From: Bog-257 sp963805985
GTDB lineage: Bacteria > Acidobacteriota > Terriglobia > Terriglobales > Acidobacteriaceae
Assembly: GCA_963805985.1 (NCBI GenBank)
Contig: CAWDWG010000006.1
Location: forward strand, 1-64,000
Length of the DNA: 64,000 nt
Reading direction: 5' to 3'
The notes beneath the pieces were generated by a model. That model did no database searches. It was not told the DNA's origin and saw nothing but the letters and a program-made list of their open reading frames with translations. Shown piece after piece: positions 8,323 through 16,913 of this stretch (position 1 is its first letter; every line of letters begins with the position of its first letter). The position numbers were made by a program, and so were the translations under genes.

Positions 8323-9296
8323 TCAGGCGTCGACGCCGTGGTCGCGGAGGATGGCGTTCAGGGCAGACTTGTCGTGCCGGGAGCCTTCGGGCAGGCGCTT
8401 GAGCACCAGCAGGCACGGCATGCCGAACTCACCGCCAGGGAACTTCCGCGGCCGGGTTCCGCCTACGCAGACCGACCAGGCCGGCGCCTCGCCCCGGGGC
8501 AGTTCCGCGCCGGTCTCCACGTCGATGACGTGCGTCGTCGGGGTGAGGATGGCGCCCGCCCCGAGGGTGGCGCCGCGGCGCACCCGGGCACCACCGACCA
8601 CCATGCAGCGGGATCCGATCATCGCCTCGTCCTCGACCACGACCGGCACCGCGTTCGGCGGCTCGAGCACGCCGCCGATCCCCACCCCGCCGGACAGGTG
8701 GACGTTCTTCCCGATCTGGGCGGCCGACCCGACCGTGGCCCAGGTGTCGACCATCGTGCCGGAGTCCACGTAGGCCCCGATGTTGACGAACGAGGGCATC
8801 AGCACCGTCCCCGGCGCGATGTAGGAGCCCCACCGGGCGATCGCGCCCGGCAGCACGCGCACGCCGTCCAGGCGGGACTTCAGCGGCACCCGGTCGTCGT
8901 ACCTGAAGTCGCCCACCTGGGATCTAGCCATCGGCAGCACCCGGAACGCCAGCAGGATGGCCCGCTTGACCCGCTCGTCCACCACCACCTCGTCGGTCGC
9001 GGGGTCGATGCGAGCGACCCTGGCCTGCCCGGCGTCGACCGCGTCCACCGCGCTGATCACCGCCGCCGCGCCTGCGTGTCGGCCGGTGACAGCTCGGCCC
9101 GCCGCTCCCACAACTCGTCGATCACGTCCGGCAGCACCGACCGGCGTTCGGTGGGACTTGTCCCCCCGAGGGGGGCCAGGGGGGTCTTGGGGGGATGGCA
9201 TCCCCCCAGTCGCGGGGGGGGGTATGCCGGGGGGATGGGAATCCCCCCAGGGCGGGGGGTTCCAGGGGGTCGTCTCCCTGGGCTAGTATTGCTCAT
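8323..9296 (-). CDS. dapD: 2,3,4,5-tetrahydropyridine-2,6-dicarboxylate N-succinyltransferase, frameshifted near the N-terminus
   Basis: The body of the protein (8323 to about 9065) is a left-handed beta-helix acyltransferase: RVLPGAIARWGSYIAPGTVL, VNIGAYVDSGTMVDTWATVG, AQIGKNVHLSGGVGIGGVLE and a lipoate-like C-terminal LLVLKRLPEG. It succinylates tetrahydrodipicolinate in the succinylase branch of lysine and diaminopimelate synthesis. The N-terminal helices (VLPDVIDELWERRAELSPAD) are in another frame, joined at a G run near 9062-9075. ATG at 9296 is the most likely start, but the first ~40 codons are low-complexity Pro/Gly codons from the G-rich repeat below and may not all be native. It is the last gene before the change in DNA type. 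Confidence 0.88.
9160..9285. repeat. Cluster of G/C runs with palindromic GGGGGGATG...CATCCCCCC modules
   Basis: About ten runs of five to nine G or C occur within 126 bp. The modules GGGGGGATGGCATCCCCCC (9210-9228) and GGGGGGATGGGAATCCCCCC (9231-9251 region) are near-perfect inverted repeats, and several adjacent G-tracts could form quadruplexes. The stretch overlaps the 5' end of dapD on the minus strand. Similar G-run palindromes are dispersed in some high-GC actinobacteria, so it could be a native repeat. Such sequence is also a common site of assembly breaks, and the change of DNA type follows within 50 bp. Confidence 0.65.
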
Positions 9297-9311
9297 GGTG
9301 CGCGAGCTTAG

Positions 9312-9413
9312 CGGTACCTTGATGGTAAAGGTGATCCGGCAAGTTGTGACCACGATAAGCTGGAGGCGATTCGAGCGGCGTGGAACGAGGAGTTCCTGGA
9401 TCGCACGCAATAG
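9312..9413 (+). CDS. 3' end of an unidentified gene, 5'-truncated at the junction
   Basis: After a stop at 9309-9311 the frame is open and reads RYLDGKGDPASCDHDKL and then EAIRAAWNEEFLDRTQ to a TAG at 9411-9413. The composition is protein-like and lacks the extreme GC bias of the preceding 9 kb. It has no plausible start codon and no upstream extension, so it looks like the tail of a gene cut off at the point where actinobacterial DNA ends. Family unknown. Confidence 0.45.
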   Translation, partial: RYLDGKGDPASCDHDKLEAIRAAWNEEFLDRTQ

Positions 9414-9441
9414 TTTCAGAGTCGTGTGTGCGAACTGTCAG

Positions 9442-9667
9442 GTAGTAGGTCAGTTTGAAATCCACTCGCATAGCACATGCCGGGTGGAGCACGCCTTGAG
9501 GCGTGCATATTTTGGACCCAATTAGACACGCGCCTCAGCGCCTAAGGTAAATCGACACCTTACCTCAGCGGCTGAAGCCGAGACATTGAGAGGTTCTCTC
9601 AACTGTACGCCTTGAAGGCGTGCTCCACCCAGGGTCGATTGGGTGCAATTTCAAACTGACCCACTAC
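9442..9667. mobile_element. MITE-like palindromic element, copy A
   Basis: The 226-bp element is bounded by 20-bp terminal inverted repeats: GTAGTAGGTCAGTTTGAAAT at 9442-9461 and the reverse complement of GTAGTGGGTCAGTTTGAAAT at 9648-9667 (19 of 20 match). Inside are hairpins such as GCACGCCT-TG-AGGCGTGC near 9489-9506 and a mirrored one near 9608-9625. The reverse complement of the whole element aligns with 12,174-12,393 along its full length. It has no open frame. The structure is that of a non-autonomous transposon or a large extragenic palindromic repeat; no transposase or clear target duplication is visible. Confidence 0.75.
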
Positions 9668-9715
9668 AGATTGTCGGCAGCAGGTGACGGTGGATTGAGT
9701 CGACCCGGCGTGCTT

Positions 9716-12073
9716 TCAGACAGGAGCGGCGGCGGGCGGGAGACCGATGCGCCGCAATAGGTCCTGAAAGTCCTGGTTGTCGCGCAAGTCGTCCATGATC
9801 GGATCCAGATGAAGATAGATGAGCCAGTGGGAATGTTCCTCGTAGGCATTTCTGCAAGTATTCCATCGCGCGTTCGTTTTCGCCCAGCCCAATGTGGATG
9901 CCGGCGAAGAAATAGGGCGCGACATATCTTCTGCTTCGCGAGTTCTGTCAGCTCGTCCAGTATTTGACGCGCTTCGACCAGTCCTGCCTGCCCGCCGAGA
10001 GTATGGGCCAGCGCCGCGCGCATCAGCGGACTGCCCCCTGAGAGCTCCACTCCCTTTTCACCCTCGGCAATCGCTGGTTCGTAGCGACCGGTTTTTCTGA
10101 GCAATGCGCCGAGAATCCAGTAGGTGACGGGGTAGTTGGGATCCAAATCGATGGTTCGCCGAAGTTGCTCGATGGCTTCGTCATCTCGGCGGGCATGGTA
10201 TAGAGTCCATCCAACTGCGACACTAATAATGAGCGACAGCGGATCGAGGTCCTGGCTTTTCCTTATCATGACCAACGCTTCCTCGTGGCGGTCCATGGTC
10301 ATGCGTGTACTCGGCGTACCAGTGATTGGCAGTGGGATAGGTCGGACACAGCTCGAGGCTGCGCTTGAATTCAGTCTCGGCTTTATCCCACTCCCAATCG
10401 TCGAGCCACAGCGTGGCCGCCAAAGCCGTGTGGGCTTCGGCAAGATCCGGGTCGAGCTGCAGGGCCGCCTTCGCCGCCGCTTTGGCTTTGGGGAATGCCT
10501 GCTTCGGCGGCAGGTAGCAGTTCCATCCCAACAGCACATAGCAATCGGCCAATCCCGCATAGGCAAGAGCGTAGCCGGGATCGTTATCGACGGCCCGCTG
10601 AAAGTGCTCGATCGCCTTGTAGAATCCTTCCTCCGTCCAGCGGTTCCAGTGGTGACGGCCTTTCAGGTAGAGGCGATACGCTTCGACATTCTCGGTATGG
10701 CGTTTTGTCAGTTGCTTCTTTTCGGCTCGGGTCAGCCGAATCCGCAGTTTCTCCGAGATCTCGGTGGAGATTTCGTCCTGGACCGCGAAGATGTCGCCGG
10801 GCTTGCGATCGTAGTGCGCGCCCCAAAGTTGCGAGCCAGTGGCGACATCGACCAATTCAGTTCCAATGCGCAGCGAGCCGCCGCTCTGCATGATTCTTCC
10901 GGTGAGCACGGCGCGAACGCCCAGTTCGCGACCCACAGCCTGCGGATCGATGTCTCGAGTCTTGAATCTGCAGACGGTGCTCTGCGCCATCACGCGCAGC
11001 TTCGGCAGTGTGGCGAGAATATTAATCAGGCTTCCGGTGATGCCGTCGCTGAGGTATTCGTGTTCAGGGTCGCCGCCGGTATTCGCGAAGGGCAGAACTG
11101 CCAGCGAATCGATGACCTTGGGCACTCGCTGAGTGCGCACCGCAGCAGTTCGCCCCGAAGGCTCCCGATCCGTGCGCTGGTCGACAGCGGAAAAGCGGTC
11201 CGTCCGCATCGGCCCGCTTCCAGCTTCCGCAACTTGTGCCCCTGATTCCATCTCTCGCTTCAACTGTTTCAGCGCAGCCCGCATGTCAGCCGCATGCTGA
11301 TACCGCAGGCTTCTGTCCTTCTCTAAGGCTTTGTGGATCACTTCCTGCAGTGGCGCCGGAATGCCAGGATTCACTTGCGCCGGGGAGAGCGGCTCGCGGT
11401 TGAGGATGGCTTCGATGATTACGCCGGAGCTTGGCCCTTGAAAGGGGAGCTTGCCGGTCGCCATGTGATAGAGGACGACGCCGAACGAGAACAAGTCGGT
11501 GCGACCGTCCAATTTCTCGGCGCGCACTTGCTCGGGAGACATATAAGATGCGGTTCCAAGCGCGATCCCTGGAGTGGTGAGTTGCTCTTCCACCTCATCG
11601 TTCGCGGTGACCTTGGCCACTCCAAAATCCAGAATCTTGGCGTGGCCGCTGTTGGTGACGAAGATGTTCGTAGGCTTGATGTCGCGGTGGACGATCCCTT
11701 TCGCGTGCGACGCGTCGAGGGCGTCGGCGATCTCGATAGCCAGATCGAGGATGGTCGCAATTTCCAGAGGCTTGCCGCTGATCCGGCGCCGGAGAGTCTC
11801 GCCCTCCAGCAATTCCATGGCGATGAAGGTTCGCCCGTCGGCCTCGTCAATGTCGTAAATGGTGCAGATGTTCGGATGGTTCAACGCAGAAGCGGCTTTG
11901 GCCTCGCGCTGAAATCGCTCCAAAGTGTGGGGATCATTGGCCACGGTCTCAGGCAGGAATTTGAGAGCGACCAAGCGGCCGAGCCGCATATCCTCGGCCT
12001 TGTAGACAACGCCCATCGCGCCGGCGCCGAGTTCCTCGACGATGCGATAGTGCGAGATGGTTTGCTCGATCAT
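9716..12073 (-). CDS. Eukaryotic-type Ser/Thr protein kinase with adenylate-cyclase-like and TPR regions, three frameshifts
   Basis: The N-terminal ~270 residues are a complete Hanks kinase: ELGAGAMGVVYKAED (Gly loop), VALKF (Lys), GIVHRDIKPTNIF (catalytic loop), KILDFGVAK (DFG) and TASYMSPEQVRA. Residues ~325-450 contain IDSLAVLPFANTGGDPEHEY and VRAVLTGRIMQSGGSLRIG, the TolB-like/CadC-associated module often found after such kinases. The rest is TPR repeats. No transmembrane helix is obvious, unlike the paralogue at 43,607. Frameshifts near 10,305, 9,925 and 9,850 split the TPR half; the corrected end reads LLRRIGLPPAAAPV, stop at 9716. It likely phosphorylates proteins in the cytoplasm; the signal is unknown. 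It is flanked on both sides by inverted copies of the palindromic element. Confidence 0.85.
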
Positions 12074-12173
12074 CCGGCCCGAATCTTAGGGCCGACGGCG
12101 AGCCAAGTCAACGAAAGTAATCAGCTGGGGTCGTTTTCGATAACGCCTGACCCCAACTATCAACTTCTGGAAA

Positions 12174-12393
12174 TGGTCAGTTTGAAATTGCGCCCAATCC
12201 GCCGTGGGTGGAGCACGCCTTCAAGACGTGCAGTTGAGCGATCCGCTGAATGTCTCAGCTTCAGCCGCTGAAGTGAGGCGTTGATTTACCTCAGGCGCTG
12301 AAGCGCGTGTCTAATCGGGGCCGAAATATGCACGCCTCAAAGGCGTGCTCCACCCGGCATGGGTTGCGAGTGAATTTCAAACCGACCCACTAC
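12174..12393. mobile_element. MITE-like palindromic element, copy B (inverted relative to copy A)
   Basis: GGTCAGTTTGAAAT at 12,176-12,189 and its partner ATTTCAAACCGACCCACTAC at 12,374-12,393 form the termini. The interior matches the reverse complement of copy A closely, by eye about 85%, including the GTGGAGCACGCCTT and TGCACGCCTC...GGCGTGCTCCACCC hairpin blocks. The two copies flank the kinase gene in opposite orientation. The rest of 12,074-12,493 has no gene. A TGGGGTC...TGACCCCA inverted repeat lies at about 12,126-12,155. Confidence 0.75.
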
Positions 12394-12493
12394 CCAACTT
12401 CTCCGTTGCTGGAAATCGCCGAGCCTCCAGGTGTAAAGTTGCAGGCCAAGGATCGCAAAAGTCGTGTACGCGCACCGTTAGGAGACACCTGTC

Positions 12494-13792
12494 ATGACCA
12501 GCCAGACAGCATTCGCCAGACTGTCCCTCGGTATTTTCCTGCGGCCAGTGGTAATGCTGGCGGTGAGTTCTGCATTGATGGCGGTTGCCGTATATCCCGC
12601 GACCGCGCAGACCTTCACTGTGGTGCACAATTTCACGGCCGGCACCGATGGCAGCGGACCGCAATCGGGTGTCACCTTTGACCGCGCCGGAAACATCTAC
12701 GGTACAACAGCCTATGGTGGCACTGCGAATGGCTGTGAAGGCTGCGGAGTGGTCTACAAGCTTTCGCACGCAGGCCAGGGCTGGATTGCAAATCCACTCT
12801 ACAACTTCAAGGGCCCTGCGCAAGATGACGGCGTGACACCGACGGCGGGCGTGGTGTTTGGACCGGACGGGACTTTGTATGGAACCACCTATCGCGGCGG
12901 TACTAACAATTTCGGAACGGTGTTTCAGTTGAGGCCTCCGGCGAATGCTTGTAAGAGCGTCCTTTGTTTTTGGAATGAAACCATATTGCACGCGTTCGGC
13001 GATCTGCCGGACAGCGAATACCCCGGCCAGGGAAACCTTGCCTTCGACACCGCAGGCAATCTCTACGGAACGACCATCTACGGCGGCGGGACCGGGCTTG
13101 ATTGCGAAAATCAATCGTGCGGCACGGCCTACGAAATGTCGCGCACGAACGGAGTCTGGACCGAAAGCGTGATTTGTCCGCTCGGCAGCTGCAGCTTTCC
13201 GGGATTCTGGCCGATGGCTGGGCTCACCTTCGACACTGCCGGAAATTTGTATGGGACCGTCACCAATACTTCTGGAGGAGTATTCGAAATGCTTCCGCAG
13301 GACAACGGGAGCTGGTCATCGAATACCCTTTACAACTTTTTCTCACAACCACAGTACGATCCCGCGGGCGGAGTGATCCTCGATGCTGCCGGAAACGTCT
13401 ACGGCACGACAGCCGGAGGTGGTACCGGGCAAGGTGGCACAGTTTTCGAGTTGGTCAAGTCCGGGAATACCTACACCTTCACTGTGCTGTACAACTTCCC
13501 GTATTCCGGAGTTCAAGATCTGCCCGGACCGCAGGCGAACCTCACGATGGATAGCGCCGGCAACCTCTATGGCACAACTCTTTTCGGCGGTGCGATGGAC
13601 TGTGGCAGAGTCTTCAAACTCAGTCCTGCGGGCGGGAGTTGGAATTTCACCAGCTTACATGACTTCACTTGCGTGGCCGATGGTGGAAAGCCTTTCAGCA
13701 ACGTCGCCTTCGGGCCGGACGGCAATCTCTACGGCACGGCGTCGACTGGCGGAGCTTATGGCAGCGGCGTCGTCTGGGAGATCACGCCTTAG
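12494..13792 (+). CDS. Secreted GloVer-repeat (choice-of-anchor tandem repeat) protein
   Basis: 432 residues. ATG at 12,494 is preceded by AGGAG at 12,479-12,483. The N-terminus has a hydrophobic signal segment (MLAVSSALMAVAVYPATAQ) ending in an ATA-Q cleavage-like site. The mature part contains seven or eight copies of a ~45-55-residue repeat centred on DxAGNLYGTTxxGG and FxxLYNF, the TIGR03803 pattern frequent in Acidobacteria and related soil bacteria. The repeats probably fold as a beta-propeller-like surface. No catalytic motif is seen, and no C-terminal anchor is apparent. Its role is unknown; exported adhesin or scaffold is a guess. Confidence 0.85.
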   Translation: MTSQTAFARLSLGIFLRPVVMLAVSSALMAVAVYPATAQTFTVVHNFTAGTDGSGPQSGVTFDRAGNIYGTTAYGGTANGCEGCGVVYKLSHAGQGWIANPLYNFKGPAQDDGVTPTAGVVFGPDGTLYGTTYRGGTNNFGTVFQLRPPANACKSVLCFWNETILHAFGDLPDSEYPGQGNLAFDTAGNLYGTTIYGGGTGLDCENQSCGTAYEMSRTNGVWTESVICPLGSCSFPGFWPMAGLTFDTAGNLYGTVTNTSGGVFEMLPQDNGSWSSNTLYNFFSQPQYDPAGGVILDAAGNVYGTTAGGGTGQGGTVFELVKSGNTYTFTVLYNFPYSGVQDLPGPQANLTMDSAGNLYGTTLFGGAMDCGRVFKLSPAGGSWNFTSLHDFTCVADGGKPFSNVAFGPDGNLYGTASTGGAYGSGVVWEITP

Positions 13793-13824
13793 GTGTTGAG
13801 CCTTCCTGGCCACGATGAGGTTCT

Positions 13825-15753
13825 CTACGGCGTCACCACCGGCAGCACGATGTGCGAAGGCATCTGCGGCGTAGAGTACACGCGCTGCGCCGCCGGAACA
13901 TAGTCGGCCGCCGTCGCCTGATAAATGCTGGGCACAAACTTCTGCGGATTCCGGTCGACCACCGGAAACCACGTTGACTGCACCTGCACCATGATCCGGT
14001 GCCCCTTCAGGAAGACGTGGTCGTGGTCGCGCAGCGGCACATCCCACGGCTGCGGATGATTCGCCTCAAGCGCCTGTGGCTGCTCATAGCTCTGCAGGAA
14101 GCGCCCGCGCCGCACCTCCATTGCAATCGGCAGTTCATAGCCGTTCAGCGAATCCGCATAGTTGTCGGGAGTTTCTTTGTCGAGCGCATCCGCCGCCTTC
14201 TGCCCTTTCTCGGGAAACACATCGATCAGCTTCACCACAAAATCCGAATCCGTCCCCGATGTCGAGGCGTACAGCATCGCCGACACCGGACCGGTAATGA
14301 TCACATCATGATCGAGCGGCGCGCTCTCCCAGGTCAGCACGTCCGGCCGGTTCTCCACAAAGCGCTGATCGGCGACCTCCCACGTCCGCCACTCCGGCTG
14401 AGGATAGGTCGGCGAAATCGGCCGCGTGCGATAGGGCACTGGATTCGCAGGATCGGAGACGTACTCGCGATAACCCTTACCACTCGCGGCTTGCGGCTCG
14501 AACGACAGCGTTCCATCCTCGTGCAGATACAGCTTCGTCGCCTTCGCATTCTGCGGAGGCCACGTCGCGTACTTGTGCCAGGTGTTCGATCCGCTCTGGA
14601 ACATCATCGCCTGCCACTCCGGCTTGGCGCCTTCGCCGTGCAGGTAGTAGCGAAAGAACGGCGCCTCCACATCTCTGCGAAATTCAAGCGCTGTCTTGTG
14701 GCCGCCAAACGGGATCAGCCCGATGCGATCGCCCTCCGGCGTCTGCCATTCTCCGTGAAACCACGGCCCAGCCACCATCAAGTCGGTATGGTCCGGATCG
14801 TGCTCGGCCTCATGCCGGAATATTTGCCACGGTCCCCACGGATCCTCCTGGTCCCAGAACCCAGCCACATTCAGATTCGGCACCGGCGAGTTGTGCAGCT
14901 GATTGACCCACGCTTCCTTTTTCCAGAAAGCGTCGTAGTTGGGGTGCTCCATCATTTCATTCCAGAACGGAATCTTCCCGTGCAGATAATCCGCATTCGC
15001 ATTCGACAGCGGCCCCAGCTTCAGATACCAGCTGTAGGTGTCGTACTGGTCAAAGTCGAAATTCGTGTTGGCGTTCTTGTCCGCTTCCTCCAGCACTGAA
15101 TACTCGAACGCGTAGCTCTCGCGCAACGCGCCATAACGGTGCATGTCGTCGTTCATCCACTGGTCGACCGGCGACGCCTGTTCGCTCACCGCCTTGAGCG
15201 CGGGATGCGGATGCAGCAGCGTCAGCCCCGCCGTCAGTCCCGAATACGACACGCCGTAGATGCCCACCTTGCCGTTGTTGTCCGGCACATTCTTCACCAG
15301 CCAGTCGATGGTGTCGTACGCGTCGTTGGTCTCGTTCGCCTGCTTGGGATCGTTCGCGTCGTACCGCGACGTCATCTCGAAGACACCTTCGGACTTGAAA
15401 CGGCCGCGCAGATTCTGAAAGACGAAGATGTAGCCATCGGCCGCCAGTTCTTTACGCGAATCCGGTGTCCAGTCCGCGCCCTTCTTCGCGGCGGCCTCGT
15501 CAAATTGCTGCTGCGTGGGAATGCCATACGGAGTGCGCTGCAGCAGGATGGGCAGCGGCCCGGTCTGGCCGCGCCGCCGGATGATGACCGTCTGCAGATG
15601 CACGCCGTCGCGCATCGGGATCATCACTTCCTGCACGCGCCAGACGCTCTCCGTCGTGGTCGCCGCGCTCTGCGCTGACGCGCTCGGAGCTACGGCGATG
15701 AGCAACAACGCCACCGCAAGCAATGCCGCGCACCGCGGCTTCGACATCCTCAT
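13825..15753 (-). CDS. CocE/NonD-family hydrolase (X-Pro dipeptidyl-peptidase S15-like), secreted
   Basis: 642 residues with an N-terminal signal peptide (LLAVALLLIAVAPSASAQ). The S15/CocE fold is recognisable: VMIPMRDGVHLQTVIIRRRG at the start, ILLQRTPYG, GYIFVFQNLRGRFKSEG (oxyanion-hole region), the nucleophile motif GIYGVSYSGLTAG, NLNVAGFWDQEDPWG (acid region), and the C-terminal jelly-roll domain beginning near SAPLDHDVIITGPVSAMLY. The family hydrolyses acyl or peptide bonds (cocaine esterase, glutaryl-7-ACA acylase, Xaa-Pro peptidase); the substrate here is not predictable. The size is normal. It is a single gene, convergent with the GloVer gene. Confidence 0.9.
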   Translation of the reverse strand: MRMSKPRCAALLAVALLLIAVAPSASAQSAATTTESVWRVQEVMIPMRDGVHLQTVIIRRRGQTGPLPILLQRTPYGIPTQQQFDEAAAKKGADWTPDSRKELAADGYIFVFQNLRGRFKSEGVFEMTSRYDANDPKQANETNDAYDTIDWLVKNVPDNNGKVGIYGVSYSGLTAGLTLLHPHPALKAVSEQASPVDQWMNDDMHRYGALRESYAFEYSVLEEADKNANTNFDFDQYDTYSWYLKLGPLSNANADYLHGKIPFWNEMMEHPNYDAFWKKEAWVNQLHNSPVPNLNVAGFWDQEDPWGPWQIFRHEAEHDPDHTDLMVAGPWFHGEWQTPEGDRIGLIPFGGHKTALEFRRDVEAPFFRYYLHGEGAKPEWQAMMFQSGSNTWHKYATWPPQNAKATKLYLHEDGTLSFEPQAASGKGYREYVSDPANPVPYRTRPISPTYPQPEWRTWEVADQRFVENRPDVLTWESAPLDHDVIITGPVSAMLYASTSGTDSDFVVKLIDVFPEKGQKAADALDKETPDNYADSLNGYELPIAMEVRRGRFLQSYEQPQALEANHPQPWDVPLRDHDHVFLKGHRIMVQVQSTWFPVVDRNPQKFVPSIYQATAADYVPAAQRVYSTPQMPSHIVLPVVTP

Positions 15754-16005
15754 AGATTCGGCCTCTTGTGATATGGGAATCGTGCGTCAGTATACGGCAA
15801 CCGTATCGTCTAGAAGCTCGCTGACCTGCCTTCACGCAGGAACTGAAGCTGTCGCCGGAATCGATTGTGTCCCCCCTGACACAGTGTGTTTGTCACAACA
15901 CGGCCCTCGCACGAGGCTTCCAGCACAAGTCCTTTGTTGTCTTCACCGCCTCCATGGTGCCATTCGTGCTTTTGCAATGGTGTACGCGGTTCGCGAGAAG
16001 ACAAA

Positions 16006-16590
16006 ATGCAAAATTTACACGACAAGCAATGGCACGCTGAACAGCTCAAGCTGATCTTCGCGATCCTCTTCCTCCTGACTTTTCCCGTCGACGCGCTGAG
16101 CGAAGACAAGCGTCTCCTCCTCATCAGCATTCCCGACCACGAGCTCGCCGTCATCGAGAACGGGCAGGTGAAGAACATATACCCGGTCGCGGTCGGCAAG
16201 GAAAGCACGCCGAGTCCGACGGGCAGCTTCCACATCGTGGTTCGCGTTGTCGACCCGACCTACTACCACGAAGGCAAGGTCATCGCGCCCGGCCCGCGTA
16301 ATCCGCTGGGCGATCGCTGGATGGGTCTCGATCGCAAAGGCTACGGCATTCACGGAACCAACGCGCCGCAGTCGATTGGAAAGTCAGCTTCGCACGGCTG
16401 CATTCGCATGGCGAAGCGCGACCTGGAAGAGCTCTTCTCGATGGTGAAGGTCGGCGACGAAGTCGAAATCCGCAGCGAGCGCGACACGCAGACCGCTGCC
16501 ATCTTCGGCGGCGACGTACCGGCGCAGCCGCAGACGGTAATCGCAGCGGCGCAGGACGCGACGAGCGCGACGGCTGTCTCAGGTCAGTAG
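16006..16590 (+). CDS. L,D-transpeptidase (YkuD family), exported
   Basis: The start is placed at ATG 16,006, which follows a GAGAAG stretch and gives a signal-anchor (LKLIFAILFLLTFPVDALS); the frame is open further upstream but without such features. The catalytic YkuD domain has KRLLLISIPDHELAVIENG at its start, PVAVGKESTPSPTGSFHI, and the active-site block GIHGTN...SIGKSASHGCIRM with the nucleophile Cys. It crosslinks or anchors proteins on peptidoglycan in the periplasm. Downstream lie a tiny membrane-protein gene (16,612) and the SPFH gene, all on the plus strand and closely spaced, so they may be co-transcribed. Confidence 0.9.
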   Translation: MQNLHDKQWHAEQLKLIFAILFLLTFPVDALSEDKRLLLISIPDHELAVIENGQVKNIYPVAVGKESTPSPTGSFHIVVRVVDPTYYHEGKVIAPGPRNPLGDRWMGLDRKGYGIHGTNAPQSIGKSASHGCIRMAKRDLEELFSMVKVGDEVEIRSERDTQTAAIFGGDVPAQPQTVIAAAQDATSATAVSGQ

Positions 16591-16611
16591 TTCGGGTCTT
16601 GGAGGTGAGTT

Positions 16612-16758
16612 GTGCAGGCCACGGCAACAGCACTGATCACGCTCGGAGGATTGCTTCTCTCGCTCTCCTGCGCGGTGCTTCTAGAGGAATTGCTTCTCGG
16701 CGGATTGTTCCGGTTTTTCTTCGCTCCGCGGACGAAACCGAACCGGAGCGTGAAATGA
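16612..16758 (+). CDS. Small membrane protein, 48 residues
   Basis: GTG at 16,612 is preceded by a strong GGAGGTG (16,601-16,607) with a 4-nt spacer. The product starts VQATATALITLGGLLLSLSC and continues into LLLGGLFRFFF with a basic tail RTKPNRSVK, predicting one or two membrane-spanning helices with the tail in the cytoplasm. The stop is TGA at 16,756-16,758. It sits 21 nt after the L,D-transpeptidase stop and before the SPFH gene. No family is recognised; the good ribosome-binding site and hydrophobicity support a real gene. Confidence 0.6.
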   Translation: MQATATALITLGGLLLSLSCAVLLEELLLGGLFRFFFAPRTKPNRSVK

Positions 16759-16824
16759 ACTTCGCTGTCGGTTGGGAACATGAGTCTCGTTGGGTCCAGC
16801 CGCGCAGCGGCGGGATGAATTGAG

Positions 16825-16844
16825 CCCGGGTCGTAAGACCCGGG
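16825..16844. terminator. 8-bp GC hairpin
   Basis: CCCGGGTC (16,825-16,832) pairs exactly with GACCCGGG (16,837-16,844) over a GTAA loop. It lies between the small membrane gene and the SPFH gene. There is no U-run, so it could be an attenuator, a weak terminator or an RNA-stability stem. Confidence 0.4.
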
Positions 16845-16913
16845 TCAGACCACAAAACGAATGCGAGCCGCGGCAGCGGCGGCACTGTAAGCGTAATGAA
16901 AAGGAGTAAGGAC

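Noticed and set aside
1..9300. Genomic island horizontally acquired by an acidobacterium
   Set aside because: The block consists of core actinobacterial genes in native order with no integrase, tRNA or attachment site, and a truncated gene at the edge; assembly chimerism explains it better.
8278..9525. 415-codon plus-strand frame opposite dapD
   Set aside because: Antisense to an unmistakable dapD, with Arg/Pro/Gly-rich shadow composition, and it crosses the junction of DNA types.
9442..12393. Complete composite transposon
   Set aside because: No transposase gene and no clear target-site duplication was found; only the inverted palindromic elements are supported.
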